This document shows, in pieces, positions 7,356 through 16,886 of a DNA stretch of 64,000 bases. The DNA comes from Desulfomicrobium sp. UBA5193. GTDB taxonomy: Bacteria; Desulfobacterota; Desulfovibrionia; Desulfovibrionales; Desulfomicrobiaceae. Below the pieces are notes generated by a model. The model was not told where the DNA came from, made no database searches, and worked only from the letters and a program-made list of their open reading frames with translations. Location: the NCBI GenBank assembly GCA_002412965.1, contig DHWB01000003.1:579149-643148 (forward strand), given 5' to 3'. Both the position numbers and the translations under genes were made by a program. Within the stretch, counting starts at the first letter, position 1. Each line of letters opens with the position of its first letter.

Positions 7356-9167
7356 ATGAAGCATCTTCTTGTCCTTGTTCTCCTCCTTGGTTCTGTCCTG
7401 CCTGCGGCGGCGGGGGATTCTTCGCATGCCCTAGCCATGAACGGTCAGCCCCGCTACGCGGCTGATTTCACTCATTTCGAGTACGCCAACCCCGACGCGC
7501 CCAAGGGCGGACAGGTGTGGATGGCCGCGACGGGCACTTTCGACAGCTTCAATCCCTTCATCGTCAAGGGCAATTCCGCCGACGGCCTGGGTCTTCTCTT
7601 CGACACCCTGACCGAACAGTCCCTCGACGAACCTTTCACAGAATACGGCCTGCTGGCCGAGCGCATCGAAGTGGCGCAGGACCGCTCCTTCATGACCTTC
7701 CATCTGCGCGATGGAGCCAGATTCCATGACGGCAGCCCCGTCACGGCCCAGGATGTGGCCTTCACCTTCAAGATTCTGGTCGAGCAGGGCAACCCGCATT
7801 ACGCGCAGTATTACGCTGATGTGGCGCGGGTCGATGTTGTGGACCAGCAGACTGTGACCTTTGTTTTCAAGCCGGGCAGCAGCCAGGAATTGCCGCTCAT
7901 TCTGGGGCAATTGCCAGTTCTGTCCGAAGCCTCGTGGAAGGGGCGCGATTTTTCGGCCTCCAGCCTGGACATTCCCATGGGCAGCGGGCCGTATCGGATC
8001 GGTGAGTTCAAGGCCGGTCAGCGACTGACCTTTGTGCGTGACACCGGCTATTGGGGAAAAGACCTGCCCGTGAACAAGGGGCGGCACAATTTCGACACCA
8101 TCATTTACGATTATTATCGGGACATGACCGTGACCCTGGAAGCCTTCAAGGCCGGGGAATACGATTTTCGCCAGGAATACAATTCAAAGCAGTGGGCCAC
8201 GGGCTACACCGGCCCGGCGGTCGATGCCGGATTGATCCATACGGAAAACATCCCGCACAAGCTCGCCCAAGGCATGCAGGCTTTCGTCTTCAACACCCGT
8301 CGCGCCATCTTCGCCGATCCGTTGGTGCGTCAGGCGCTCAATTTCGCCTTTGACTTCGATTGGAGCAACAAGAACCTTTTTTATGGGCAGTACGCCCGCT
8401 CCACGAGCTTTTTCTCCAACTCCGACATGGCATCCTCCGGTCTGCCTTCGGCGCAGGAGAAGGCTCTGCTGGAACCGCTCGGCCTGCCTTCGGAAGTGAC
8501 CACAAAGGAAATTTCCCAGCCGGTCACGGACGGGAGCGGCAACATTCGCGAGAATCTGCGCGTGGCCGCCGATCTCCTGCGTCAGGCCGGATGGAGCGTC
8601 GAGGGCGGCAAGCTGGTCAAGGACGGGCAGCCCTTCGTCTTCGAGATGCTCCTTGTGCAGCCTGATTTCGAGCGCGTGGTCCTGCCGTTTCAGCGCAATC
8701 TGGCGCGGCTTGGCATCGGCATGAACGTGCGCATGGTGGACACTTCCCAGTATCTGGAGCGGCTGCGCGGGTTCGATTTCGACATGATTGTCTCAAGCTT
8801 CCCCCAGTCCCTGTCTCCGGGCAACGAGCAGCGTTCCTTCTGGCATTCCTCTTCGGCGGACATGCCCGGCTCGCGCAATTACTGCGGCATCAAGAGCCCG
8901 GCCATCGACAGGTTGGTCGATCTGGTCATCGCCTCCCCGGACCGCGACACGCTTATCCTGCGCTGCAAGGCCCTGGACCGCGCCCTCTTGTGGGGCTGGT
9001 ACGTCATTCCGCACTGGCATTCCACGTCCTGGCGCGTGGCCTACTGGGACAAGTTCGGCCGCCCGGACAAGCTCGCGGACTATGGGCTTGATTTTCAGTC
9101 CTGGTGGATCGACCCCGCCAAGGAGCAGGCCCTTAAGGATAAGCGGCGGGGCCTGGGTTTGAAATAA
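7356..9167 (+). CDS. yejA: Peptide ABC importer, substrate-binding protein YejA
   Basis: A 603-residue periplasmic binding protein of the SBP_bac_5 family. The signal peptide is MKHLLVLVLLLGSVLPAAAG. YejA hallmarks follow, such as HFEYANPDAPKGGQVWM near the mature N-terminus and GPYRIGEF in the middle. It captures oligopeptides, and in enterobacteria microcin C-like compounds, and delivers them to YejB/YejE. It is first in a four-gene operon and its stop overlaps the yejB start by one base. Size and order match the YejABEF systems of other proteobacteria. Confidence 0.93.
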   Translation: MKHLLVLVLLLGSVLPAAAGDSSHALAMNGQPRYAADFTHFEYANPDAPKGGQVWMAATGTFDSFNPFIVKGNSADGLGLLFDTLTEQSLDEPFTEYGLLAERIEVAQDRSFMTFHLRDGARFHDGSPVTAQDVAFTFKILVEQGNPHYAQYYADVARVDVVDQQTVTFVFKPGSSQELPLILGQLPVLSEASWKGRDFSASSLDIPMGSGPYRIGEFKAGQRLTFVRDTGYWGKDLPVNKGRHNFDTIIYDYYRDMTVTLEAFKAGEYDFRQEYNSKQWATGYTGPAVDAGLIHTENIPHKLAQGMQAFVFNTRRAIFADPLVRQALNFAFDFDWSNKNLFYGQYARSTSFFSNSDMASSGLPSAQEKALLEPLGLPSEVTTKEISQPVTDGSGNIRENLRVAADLLRQAGWSVEGGKLVKDGQPFVFEMLLVQPDFERVVLPFQRNLARLGIGMNVRMVDTSQYLERLRGFDFDMIVSSFPQSLSPGNEQRSFWHSSSADMPGSRNYCGIKSPAIDRLVDLVIASPDRDTLILRCKALDRALLWGWYVIPHWHSTSWRVAYWDKFGRPDKLADYGLDFQSWWIDPAKEQALKDKRRGLGLK

Positions 9168-10270
9168 TGTTTATCTACATCCTGCGGCGCCTCGCCCTTA
9201 TCATCCCGACCCTGCTGGGCATTCTGACGCTCAATTTCTTCATCATCCAGGCGGCCCCAGGCGGTCCGGTGGAGCAGATGATCGCCCAGTTGCAGGGGCT
9301 GGACGTGGCCGCCGCCGCGCGGGTCAGCGGGTCGGGCGGGGAGACGGCCGGGCCGAACGTCTCGGCGCAGGCATCCTCCACGTCCGCATATCGCGGAGCC
9401 CAAGGCCTGGATCCGGATGTGGTGCAGCGCATCGAGCGCATGTACGGTTTCGACAAGCCTCTTTGGGAACGCTACCTCCAGATGCTGAAAAACTACGCCA
9501 CCTTCGACTTGGGCGAGAGCTTTTTTCGCAGCAAGGGCGTGCTTGAGCTCATCGGTGAAAAAATCCCTGTTTCCCTGTCTTTGGGGCTGTGGAGCACGCT
9601 CATCATCTACACCCTGTCCATCCCGCTCGGCATCATGAAGGCCGTGCGCCACGGCACGCGCTTCGACGTCTGGACCAGCACGTTCATGATCGTGGGCAAC
9701 GCCATTCCGGTCTTCCTGTTCGCCATCCTGCTTGTGGTCCTTTTCGCGGGGGGCAGCTATTTCAACTGGTTTCCCCTGCGCGGTCTGACCTCGCCGGGCT
9801 GGGCGGAATTTTCGCTGATCGACAAGATTCTGGACTATTTCTGGCACCTGGCCCTGCCCGTCACGGCCATGGTCATCGGCGGATTCGCGACCCTGACCAT
9901 GCTGACCAAGAACTCCTTTCTGGACGAGGTCGGCAAGCAGTACGTCACCACGGCCCGCGCCAAGGGCCAGACCGAGTCCGGCATCCTTTACCGCCACGTC
10001 TTTCGCAACGCCATGCTGCTCATTATCGCCGGGTTTCCGGCGGCGTTCATCTCCATGTTCTTCACGGGATCGCTGCTGATCGAGGTCATCTTTTCCCTCG
10101 ACGGCCTGGGGCTGCTGGGCTTCGAGGCGACCATCAACCGGGATTATCCGGTCATGTTCGGATCCCTCTACATTTTCACCCTCATTGGCCTGGTCACCAA
10201 GCTGCTGTCCGACCTGACCTACATGCTGGTGGACCCGCGCATCGATTTTGGCTCGCGGGAGGGGCAATGA
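9167..10270 (+). CDS. yejB: Peptide ABC importer permease YejB
   Basis: A 367-residue inner-membrane permease. The first helix is YILRRLALIIPTLLGIL. The YejB-specific hydrophilic insertion follows (about 45-90, ending SAYRGAQGLDPDVV), then five further membrane segments and the BPD_transp_1 loop with EVGKQYVTTARAKG, which docks on the ATPase. It pairs with YejE to form the translocation pore. Overlaps of one base with yejA and four with yejE (ATGA) indicate translational coupling. Confidence 0.93.
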   Translation: MFIYILRRLALIIPTLLGILTLNFFIIQAAPGGPVEQMIAQLQGLDVAAAARVSGSGGETAGPNVSAQASSTSAYRGAQGLDPDVVQRIERMYGFDKPLWERYLQMLKNYATFDLGESFFRSKGVLELIGEKIPVSLSLGLWSTLIIYTLSIPLGIMKAVRHGTRFDVWTSTFMIVGNAIPVFLFAILLVVLFAGGSYFNWFPLRGLTSPGWAEFSLIDKILDYFWHLALPVTAMVIGGFATLTMLTKNSFLDEVGKQYVTTARAKGQTESGILYRHVFRNAMLLIIAGFPAAFISMFFTGSLLIEVIFSLDGLGLLGFEATINRDYPVMFGSLYIFTLIGLVTKLLSDLTYMLVDPRIDFGSREGQ

Positions 10271-11283
10271 ACCCCATTACCCGCCGCAGACTGCGCGCCT
10301 TCCGTACCAACGGGCGGGCGTTCTGGTCTCTGTGGATATTCCTGTTCCTGTTCATCGCCAGCCTGGGCGCGGAGTTCATCGCCAATGACCGGCCCTTGGT
10401 GGTCTATTACGATGGCGGCCTCTACGCGCCGGTGTTCAAGAACTATCCGGAAACCGTTTTCGGCGGCGATTTCGAAACCGAGACCGTGTACCGCGACCCC
10501 TTCGTGCAGGACTTGATAAAGGCCAAGGGCTGGATGCTCTGGCCGCCCGTGCGCTACAGCTACAAAACCATCAACTACGACCTGCCCGTACCCGCCCCGG
10601 CCCCGCCCTCGCGGGAAAACCTGCTCGGCACGGACGACCAGGGGCGCGACGTGCTGGCCCGCATCATCTACGGGGTGCGTCTGTCCGTGCTCTTCGGGCT
10701 GATGCTCACGCTGGGCAGCTCCGTGGTCGGGGTCTGCGTGGGCGCGGTGCAGGGCTATTACGGTGGGGCCATCGATCTGGCCGGGCAGCGATTTCTGGAG
10801 ATCTGGTCCGGCATGCCGGGGCTGTTCATCCTCATCATCCTGGCCTCCATGGTCGCGCCGGGCTTCTGGTGGCTTTTGGCCGTGACCATGCTCTTTTCGT
10901 GGATGAGCCTCGTCGATGTGGTCCGGGCCGAGTTCCTGCGCGGCCGCAACCTCGAGTACGTTCGCGCCGCCAAGGCTCTGGGCCTGCCGGACCGGGTCAT
11001 CATGTTCCGCCACATCCTGCCCAACGCCATGATCGCCACGGTGACCTTCATGCCCTTTATCGTCAGCGGGTCCATCACCACCCTGACCTCGCTCGATTTT
11101 CTGGGTTTCGGCCTGCCTCCGGGCTCGCCCTCCCTGGGCGAGCTGCTGGCCCAGGGCAAGAACAACCTGCAGGCCCCGTGGCTCGGCCTGTCGGCCTTTG
11201 CGGTCCTGGGCACGATTTTGAGTCTCTTGGTCTTTATCGGAGAAGGAGTGCGCGATGCCTTTGATCCCCGCCACAGAAGCTAG
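10267..11283 (+). CDS. yejE: Peptide ABC importer permease YejE
   Basis: A 338-residue permease (MNPITRRRLRAFRTNGRAFW). It has a first membrane helix, a long periplasmic loop (about 45-125), then five helices. The coupling loop EYVRAAKALGLPDRVIMFRHILPNA is the EAA motif that contacts the ATPase. The ATG overlaps the yejB stop, and a longer in-frame extension upstream merely reads through yejB. It forms the channel with YejB. Confidence 0.92.
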   Translation: MNPITRRRLRAFRTNGRAFWSLWIFLFLFIASLGAEFIANDRPLVVYYDGGLYAPVFKNYPETVFGGDFETETVYRDPFVQDLIKAKGWMLWPPVRYSYKTINYDLPVPAPAPPSRENLLGTDDQGRDVLARIIYGVRLSVLFGLMLTLGSSVVGVCVGAVQGYYGGAIDLAGQRFLEIWSGMPGLFILIILASMVAPGFWWLLAVTMLFSWMSLVDVVRAEFLRGRNLEYVRAAKALGLPDRVIMFRHILPNAMIATVTFMPFIVSGSITTLTSLDFLGFGLPPGSPSLGELLAQGKNNLQAPWLGLSAFAVLGTILSLLVFIGEGVRDAFDPRHRS

Positions 11284-12904
11284 CCGGACGCCCGCCGCGC
11301 CCGGTTCGGGACCAGGCGCGCACGGCGAAGCCCTCCTGACCATCCGTGATCTGAACGTGGATTTTTCCGTAGAGGATCGCACCATCGCGGCCGTGCAGGG
11401 CGTCTCTCTGTCCGTGTATCCGGGAAGAACCTGCGCGCTGGTGGGGGAGAGCGGCTCGGGCAAGTCCGTGACTGCCCTGTCGATCCTGCGCCTGCTCCCG
11501 GCCCAGGTCGCGCGCACGAGCGGGGAAATCCTGTTCGAGGGCCGGGATCTGCTGCACCTGGACGAAAGGGCGCTGCGCGAGGTCCGTGGCGGACGCATCG
11601 GCATGATCTTTCAGGAGCCCATGACGTCCCTGAACCCGCTGCATTCCATCGGCCGCCAGATCGCTGAAAACATAAGCCTGCACCAGCCCGAGGTTGATGC
11701 CGGAGCGCGCACCCTGGAGCTTCTGGAACTGGTCGGCATCCCGGATGCGGCCTCGCGTCTGGACAGCTTTCCGCATCAGCTCTCCGGGGGGCAGCGGCAG
11801 CGGGTCATCATCGCCATGGCCCTGGCCAATGACCCGGTCCTGCTGATCGCCGACGAGCCGACCACGGCCCTCGATGTGACCATCCAGGCCCAGGTCCTGG
11901 ATCTGCTGAAGGATTTGCAGCGGCGACTGGGCATGGCCATATTGCTCATCTCGCACAATCTGGGTGTGGTGCGGCATATGGCCGACGACGTGCACGTCAT
12001 GCAGGAGGGGCGGATTGTCGAGAGCGGTCCTCGGGACGTCATTTTCACCAATCCTCGGCATCCCTACACGGCAACTCTTCTGGCCAGCACTCCGTCGGGT
12101 CGGCCGGATCCCCTGGCCGAAGACGCGCAAACCCTGCTTGAGGCAAGCACGATCCGGGTCTGGTTTCCGCAGGGCAAGACCCTTTGGGGCCGTCCCAAAA
12201 GCTTCATCAAGGCCGTGACCGACGCAGAGCTTTTCATTCGCCAGGGCGAATCCCTGGGCGTAGTGGGGGAGAGCGGGTCCGGCAAGACGACCCTGGGTCT
12301 GGCCCTCTTACGTCTGCAGGCCTGCCAGGGCGAGATCGTCTTCGACGGCCAGCGCCTCTCCGCCATGGGCGAGGGGCAGATCAGGGGGTTGCGCCGCAAT
12401 TTTCAGGTCGTGTTTCAGGATCCTTACGGCAGCCTCAGTCCGCGCATGACCGTCGGCCAGATCGTGGCCGAGGGGCTGGACGCGCATCGTCTGGCCACAG
12501 GCAAGGAGCGGGAGGAGCGCATCGCCGAGATTCTGGAGGCCGTGGACCTCGACCCCGCCGCCATGCACCGCTACCCGCACGAATTTTCCGGCGGCCAGCG
12601 CCAGCGCATCTCCATTGCCCGGGCGCTGATCCTGCGGCCCAAATTCGTGGTACTGGACGAGCCGACCTCGGCCCTGGACCGTACGGTGCAGTTCCAGATC
12701 GTGGAACTCCTGCGCAGTCTGCAGGCCCGCTTCGGTCTGACCTACATGTTCATCACCCATGATCTGGCCCTGGTGCGGGCCCTGTGCCACCGCATCGTGA
12801 TCATGAAGGAGGGGCGCATCGTGGAACAGGGGCCGACGGATACGATCTTCGCCGCTCCGGTTCAGGCATACACCCGCACGCTTCTGGCCGCCGCCCTGGA
12901 ATAA
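11255..12904 (+). CDS. yejF: Peptide ABC importer, double ATPase YejF
   Basis: A 549-residue protein with two complete ABC ATPase domains. The first has Walker A GESGSGKS, signature LSGGQRQR and Walker B LLIADEPTTALD. The second has GESGSGKTT, FSGGQRQR and VVLDEPTSALD. Fusing the two ATPases in one chain is typical of YejF. It powers uptake through YejB/YejE. It overlaps yejE by 29 bp, with GGAG at ribosome-site distance before its ATG. Confidence 0.93.
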   Translation: MPLIPATEASRTPAAPGSGPGAHGEALLTIRDLNVDFSVEDRTIAAVQGVSLSVYPGRTCALVGESGSGKSVTALSILRLLPAQVARTSGEILFEGRDLLHLDERALREVRGGRIGMIFQEPMTSLNPLHSIGRQIAENISLHQPEVDAGARTLELLELVGIPDAASRLDSFPHQLSGGQRQRVIIAMALANDPVLLIADEPTTALDVTIQAQVLDLLKDLQRRLGMAILLISHNLGVVRHMADDVHVMQEGRIVESGPRDVIFTNPRHPYTATLLASTPSGRPDPLAEDAQTLLEASTIRVWFPQGKTLWGRPKSFIKAVTDAELFIRQGESLGVVGESGSGKTTLGLALLRLQACQGEIVFDGQRLSAMGEGQIRGLRRNFQVVFQDPYGSLSPRMTVGQIVAEGLDAHRLATGKEREERIAEILEAVDLDPAAMHRYPHEFSGGQRQRISIARALILRPKFVVLDEPTSALDRTVQFQIVELLRSLQARFGLTYMFITHDLALVRALCHRIVIMKEGRIVEQGPTDTIFAAPVQAYTRTLLAAALE

Positions 12905-12908
12905 TCCC

Positions 12909-14255
12909 ATGAAGCACCTCCAAAAATTTCTCGCGCCGGCCTATCTTCCGGTCTATTTTTTTGCGGCGACCATACTTTTTGGCGGGGCGCTGCTGCGCTT
13001 GCCCATATCGCTGAATGGGACCTCCCTGTCCTGGATCGACGCCATGTTCACGTCGGTGTCTGCAACCTGCGTGACCGGGCTTGTGGTCGTGGACACGGGG
13101 ACCGTCTTCTCGACTTTCGGCCTGACCGTCATCGCCGTGCTCATCCAGATAGGTGGTCTGGGAGTCATGACCTATACGAGCCTTGTCTTCTACATGTGGC
13201 GTCGGCGAGTTTCCCTGACCGACCGCATCGCCGTGGGCCAATCCCTGCAGGGGGACCCGTCATTTCATCTGGGGCGGTTTCTCGTGCAGCTTTTCGTGGT
13301 CTGTCTTGGCATCGAGGTCGCAGGAGCCGTCGGTCTGTATGCCTTCAGCATGGGCGAGATGGACTGGTTCAGCGCCCTTTTTCATTCCGTTTCCGCCTTC
13401 TGCAACGCAGGCTTCAGTTTTTATCCTGACAACCTGATGCGTTTTGCCGGGAATCTGCCCATAAACCTGCTCTTCATGGCCCTCATTTTTTTGGGAGGGA
13501 TCGGCTTTTACGTGTTGGTGGAGCTTCCCGGATTTTTTGGCGCCGCGCTCAGCGGACGCTCCCTGCGGGGAAGTTTGAGTTGGCAGAGTTCGCTGGTCAT
13601 CCGCACAAGTTTGTGGCTGGTGCTCATCGGGTGGGTGGTTTTTTTCATCATCGAGCAGAGGCAGGACGGAGTGTTCACGGCAGCGCTGCAGAGCCTTTTT
13701 CAGTCCGTCACGGCCCGTACGGCCGGGTTCAACACCATGGATATCGGGATCATGACCGACACGTCCCTGTTTGTCATGATCCTGCTCATGGTCATCGGCG
13801 GGTCGCCGGGATCGTGCGCTGGGGGCATCAAGACCACGACCCTGCGCGTGCTCCTCGGGTTCGCCGTCTCCCAGATCAAGGGCCGTGACCAGGTGGTGGT
13901 GGAAAGGTGCGGCATGGACGCTTCCACCGTGAACAAGGCCATGACCCTGACCATTTTCGCCTTTGTGCTCATTCTGGCCTCGGTCTTCGTGCTGACCGTG
14001 ACCGAAGGGGCGAATCTGCCGCATCAGTTGGTGCGGGGGAAATTCATCGAGCTTTTTTTCGAAGCGTCATCGGCCTTCGGCACTGTTGGTCTGAGCACCG
14101 GGCTCACGCCGCGTCTCTCAACCCCGGGGAAGCTTGTCATCATGATGCTCATGTTCGTCGGCCGTCTGGGGCCCATTGTCTTTCTGACTATCATGCAGGC
14201 CTGGCAGACGAGGGAACATTTTCGGCGTGCAGAGAAGAGCATGCTCATAGGATAG
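12909..14255 (+). CDS. ktrB: Potassium transporter membrane subunit KtrB
   Basis: A 448-residue TrkH/KtrB-type channel protein. Four selectivity-filter P-loops are visible: SVSATCVTGL, VSAFCNAGF, TARTAGFN and SSAFGTVGLS, each with the glycine that lines the K+ filter. Eight or more membrane segments surround them. It imports K+, gated by KtrA, which follows 8 bp downstream. It starts 4 bp after yejF, probably by transcriptional read-through. The length fits KtrB better than the longer TrkH. Confidence 0.92.
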   Translation: MKHLQKFLAPAYLPVYFFAATILFGGALLRLPISLNGTSLSWIDAMFTSVSATCVTGLVVVDTGTVFSTFGLTVIAVLIQIGGLGVMTYTSLVFYMWRRRVSLTDRIAVGQSLQGDPSFHLGRFLVQLFVVCLGIEVAGAVGLYAFSMGEMDWFSALFHSVSAFCNAGFSFYPDNLMRFAGNLPINLLFMALIFLGGIGFYVLVELPGFFGAALSGRSLRGSLSWQSSLVIRTSLWLVLIGWVVFFIIEQRQDGVFTAALQSLFQSVTARTAGFNTMDIGIMTDTSLFVMILLMVIGGSPGSCAGGIKTTTLRVLLGFAVSQIKGRDQVVVERCGMDASTVNKAMTLTIFAFVLILASVFVLTVTEGANLPHQLVRGKFIELFFEASSAFGTVGLSTGLTPRLSTPGKLVIMMLMFVGRLGPIVFLTIMQAWQTREHFRRAEKSMLIG

Positions 14256-14263
14256 GAGGTTTT

Positions 14264-14917
14264 ATGGCCCGCAAGGAATTCGGTGTCGTGGGTCTGGGCA
14301 AGTTTGGCCTTAGCTTGGCCAGTTCGCTCATGAATCACGGTCAGTCTGTTGTCGGAGTCGACTGCGACCCGGACAAGGTCAAGGCCGCCTCGGAGATCCT
14401 GACCCAGGCCTATCAGGCCGAGGCGGTGGACAAGGTCGCTCTTGAGCAGCTCGGATTTCCGGAGTTGCCGGAAGTCATTGTCAGCACCGGGCATTCCATG
14501 GAGGCGAGCATCCTCATTACGCTCTTTTTGAAGGAGCTGGGCTGCAAGAGCGTGACGGTCAAGGCCATGAGCCGGGATCATGAGAAGGTGCTCAAAAAGG
14601 TCGGGGCCGACTCGGTCATTTTTCCCGAACGCTACGCCGCTGAGCAACTGGCTGCCAAGCTGGCCGTGCCGGGTCTTATCGACTACCTGCCCTTGGGCAC
14701 CAACGTCATCCTCAAGGAGCTCATTGTGGAGCGCTGGGCGGGGAAGACGCTGCGTGAACTGAACCTGACCAACTCATTTGGCATTCAGGTGGTGGCGGTG
14801 AAGACAGCGGGCGAGAAGCAGTTCGTGTTCGTGCCTAAGGCCGACCAGCCCTTGCAGAAGGGTGATGTGCTGGCCGTCATCGGCCGGGGCGAAAATCTTT
14901 TGGATCTGCAATTCTGA
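14264..14917 (+). CDS. ktrA: Potassium uptake regulatory subunit KtrA
   Basis: A 217-residue cytoplasmic RCK protein. The N-terminal Rossmann domain (VVGLGKFGLSLASSL, with the acidic ligand contact in VGVDCDPDKV) is followed by a TrkA_C domain (about 140-215). It binds nucleotides and gates KtrB. A strong ribosome site (AGGAGG) precedes the ATG at 14264. A longer in-frame extension upstream is a shadow of ktrB. Confidence 0.93.
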   Translation: MARKEFGVVGLGKFGLSLASSLMNHGQSVVGVDCDPDKVKAASEILTQAYQAEAVDKVALEQLGFPELPEVIVSTGHSMEASILITLFLKELGCKSVTVKAMSRDHEKVLKKVGADSVIFPERYAAEQLAAKLAVPGLIDYLPLGTNVILKELIVERWAGKTLRELNLTNSFGIQVVAVKTAGEKQFVFVPKADQPLQKGDVLAVIGRGENLLDLQF

Positions 14918-14943
14918 TCTTGAAACAAATCACAGGACGAATC

Positions 14944-15375
14944 ATGGCGCGAGTTCAGATTGAAGCACCCCCATCGTGGCTGTTCCATACCACGCTTACC
15001 GTTCGGGTCGGGGATATCAATTACGGCGGGCATCTCGGCAACGACCGGGTTTTGGGTCTGGCCCACGAGGCGCGGGTGCGCTGGCTCGCCAGTCACAATT
15101 TCTCGGAGGCGGATGTGGGCGGGGCGGGGCTGATCATGGCCGACGCGGCCCTTGTCTTCCGCCGGGAGGCCTTTTTGGGCGACGTTCTGGACGTGGCTCT
15201 GGGCGCGGCGGAGGTGCGGCGGTCGAGCTTCGATCTCGTCTATCTTTTGACCCGTCCTGCCGACGGCGCGGAAATCGCTCAGGTCAAGACGGGCATGGTC
15301 AGTTTCGATTACACGGCGCGCAAGGTCGTTCGCCTGCCCCAGGGGCTTGTCCATTGCCTGGGGAGCGTCGCCTGA
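14944..15375 (+). CDS. 4HBT-family acyl-CoA thioesterase-like protein
   Basis: A 143-residue hotdog-fold protein. The motif VGDINYGGHLGNDRVLGLAHEAR has the Asp/Asn-GGH arrangement of YbgC/FcbC-like thioesterases, which hydrolyse acyl-CoA or acyl-ACP. I prefer the ATG at 14944 (AGGA upstream) to a TTG at 14920. The stop overlaps the downstream helicase start (ATGA). Substrate unknown. Confidence 0.8.
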   Translation: MARVQIEAPPSWLFHTTLTVRVGDINYGGHLGNDRVLGLAHEARVRWLASHNFSEADVGGAGLIMADAALVFRREAFLGDVLDVALGAAEVRRSSFDLVYLLTRPADGAEIAQVKTGMVSFDYTARKVVRLPQGLVHCLGSVA

Positions 15376-16760
15376 TGCATTGCCGGATCGCCCACAAGCT
15401 TTTTCTCACCGACATCCCGGAGCCCGTAAAGGATCAGATCATGGTCGAGCTGACCCTGGAAAACCCCAAGTGGCTCGAAAATCTGAAGATGGGCCGCACC
15501 AACTACAAGGTCTCGCGGCACCTGAAGTTCTATTCGACGCGCACGAACGGCGGTCTCATCCTGCCGCGCGGCTACGGCGGCCGCCTGGCGAGGCTCTGTG
15601 CCGAGCATGGCGAGCCCGTGGAATACGAGGACGATCGTCGCAGCCTGCCGGAAGTGGATTTCACGTTTCGCGGGGAGCTGCGCCCCTACCAGGACGCCGC
15701 CTGTCAGACTATGCTCAGGAAACGTTTCGGCACCCTGTGCGCGCCCACCGGGGCAGGCAAGACCGTGTGCGGCCTTTCGCTCATCGCCCAGCGCCGCCAG
15801 CCCGCGCTGATCATTGTCCACACCCGTGACCTGGCCATGCAGTGGGTGGAGCGCATCGAGCAGTTCTTGGACATTCCGGCCCGCAAGGTGGGCATGATCG
15901 GCAGCGGCAAAAGCACAGTCGGCGAGGCCGTGACCGTTGCCACGGTCCAGTCCGTGTACAGCCGGGCCAAGGATCTCAAGAAACGCGTCGGTCACATCAT
16001 CGTCGACGAATGCCACCGCGCTCCGAGCCGGACCTTCACAGCCGCAGTGACCGCCTTCGACTGCGCTTATTCGCTTGGCCTCTCTGCCACCCCCTACCGG
16101 CGGGACGGGTTGACGCAGCTCATCTTCTGGCACCTGGGCGAGATGCACGCACGCATTGACGGCGAGGACCTGATGGAGAGCGGGGCCATCCTGCGTCCGG
16201 AAATCTGCATCCGGCCGACCGCCTTTCAGTGCGAGCGCGATCCGACAGAGGAGTACGGCCTCATCATCGCCGACCTGACCGAAGACATGGAGCGCAACAG
16301 CCTGATAGTTGACGAAGTGGCGCGGGAAGTGGCGTCCGGGCGAGGAGTTGGGCTTGTGCTGTCCGACCGCAAGATACACTGTCGGATGCTTCAGGAGCTC
16401 TTGGAGGAGCGGCACGGGATCAGCGGGGCGATCCTGACCGGCGACACGCCTCTGCCCGAACGCAAACGCCTGGTGGACCAGATCCAGTCGGGCCGGGTGG
16501 ATGTGGTCTTCGCCACAGGCCAGCTCATCGGCGAGGGCTTCGACGCCAGCAACCTGACCTCCCTGTTTCTGGCCACCCCCATCAAATTCAGCGGTCGCCT
16601 GATCCAGTACTTGGGCCGCGTGCTGCGTCCTGCGCAGGGAAAAGCTCAACCAAAGGTTTATGATTTCGTGGACGAGAAGGTCGGCGTGTTCGACGCGGCG
16701 GCCAGGGCGCGGGCGGCAGTGTATGCGGGTATTTTCAGTCCAGATGCAGATCGGCAATAA
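15375..16760 (+). CDS. XPB/SSL2-like superfamily 2 helicase
   Basis: A 461-residue SF2 DNA helicase. Motif I is APTGAGKT, motif II DECHRA, motif III LSATPYRRDG and motif VI QYLGRVLRP. An N-terminal region of about 90 residues precedes the motor and resembles the damage-recognition part of bacterial XPB-like proteins. It probably acts in DNA repair or transcription-coupled remodelling. Translationally coupled to the thioesterase gene. A much longer in-frame extension upstream is an out-of-frame shadow of that gene. Confidence 0.85.
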   Translation: MHCRIAHKLFLTDIPEPVKDQIMVELTLENPKWLENLKMGRTNYKVSRHLKFYSTRTNGGLILPRGYGGRLARLCAEHGEPVEYEDDRRSLPEVDFTFRGELRPYQDAACQTMLRKRFGTLCAPTGAGKTVCGLSLIAQRRQPALIIVHTRDLAMQWVERIEQFLDIPARKVGMIGSGKSTVGEAVTVATVQSVYSRAKDLKKRVGHIIVDECHRAPSRTFTAAVTAFDCAYSLGLSATPYRRDGLTQLIFWHLGEMHARIDGEDLMESGAILRPEICIRPTAFQCERDPTEEYGLIIADLTEDMERNSLIVDEVAREVASGRGVGLVLSDRKIHCRMLQELLEERHGISGAILTGDTPLPERKRLVDQIQSGRVDVVFATGQLIGEGFDASNLTSLFLATPIKFSGRLIQYLGRVLRPAQGKAQPKVYDFVDEKVGVFDAAARARAAVYAGIFSPDADRQ

Positions 16761-16845
16761 CCTTAAGTCATGGGCTGCTAACCCTGCTTAGCCCTGCGTT
16801 GGAAGGCTGCGGATTTTTCGCCAGTTGCGTGTTTTTGGCATGACC

Positions 16846-16874
16846 GCTTACGGTGTCAATGTCATACCGTGAGC
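16846..16874. repeat. Hairpin in convergent intergenic region
   Basis: A 9-bp stem (GCTTACGGT / ACCGTGAGC, one G-T pair) with an 11-base loop lies between the convergent helicase and phosphotransferase genes. There is no T-tract on either strand, so it is only a possible terminator or RNA-stabilising hairpin. Confidence 0.35.
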
Positions 16875-16886
16875 CTGACAATGCTT

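Noticed and set aside
9095..10267. 390-codon minus-strand ORF opposite yejB
   Set aside because: Gln/Arg/Gly-rich antisense shadow; yejB on the plus strand is well supported.
16837..16855. Possible sigma-54 promoter (TGGCATG ... GCTTAC)
   Set aside because: The GG-to-GC spacing is wrong and no gene starts downstream in that direction.
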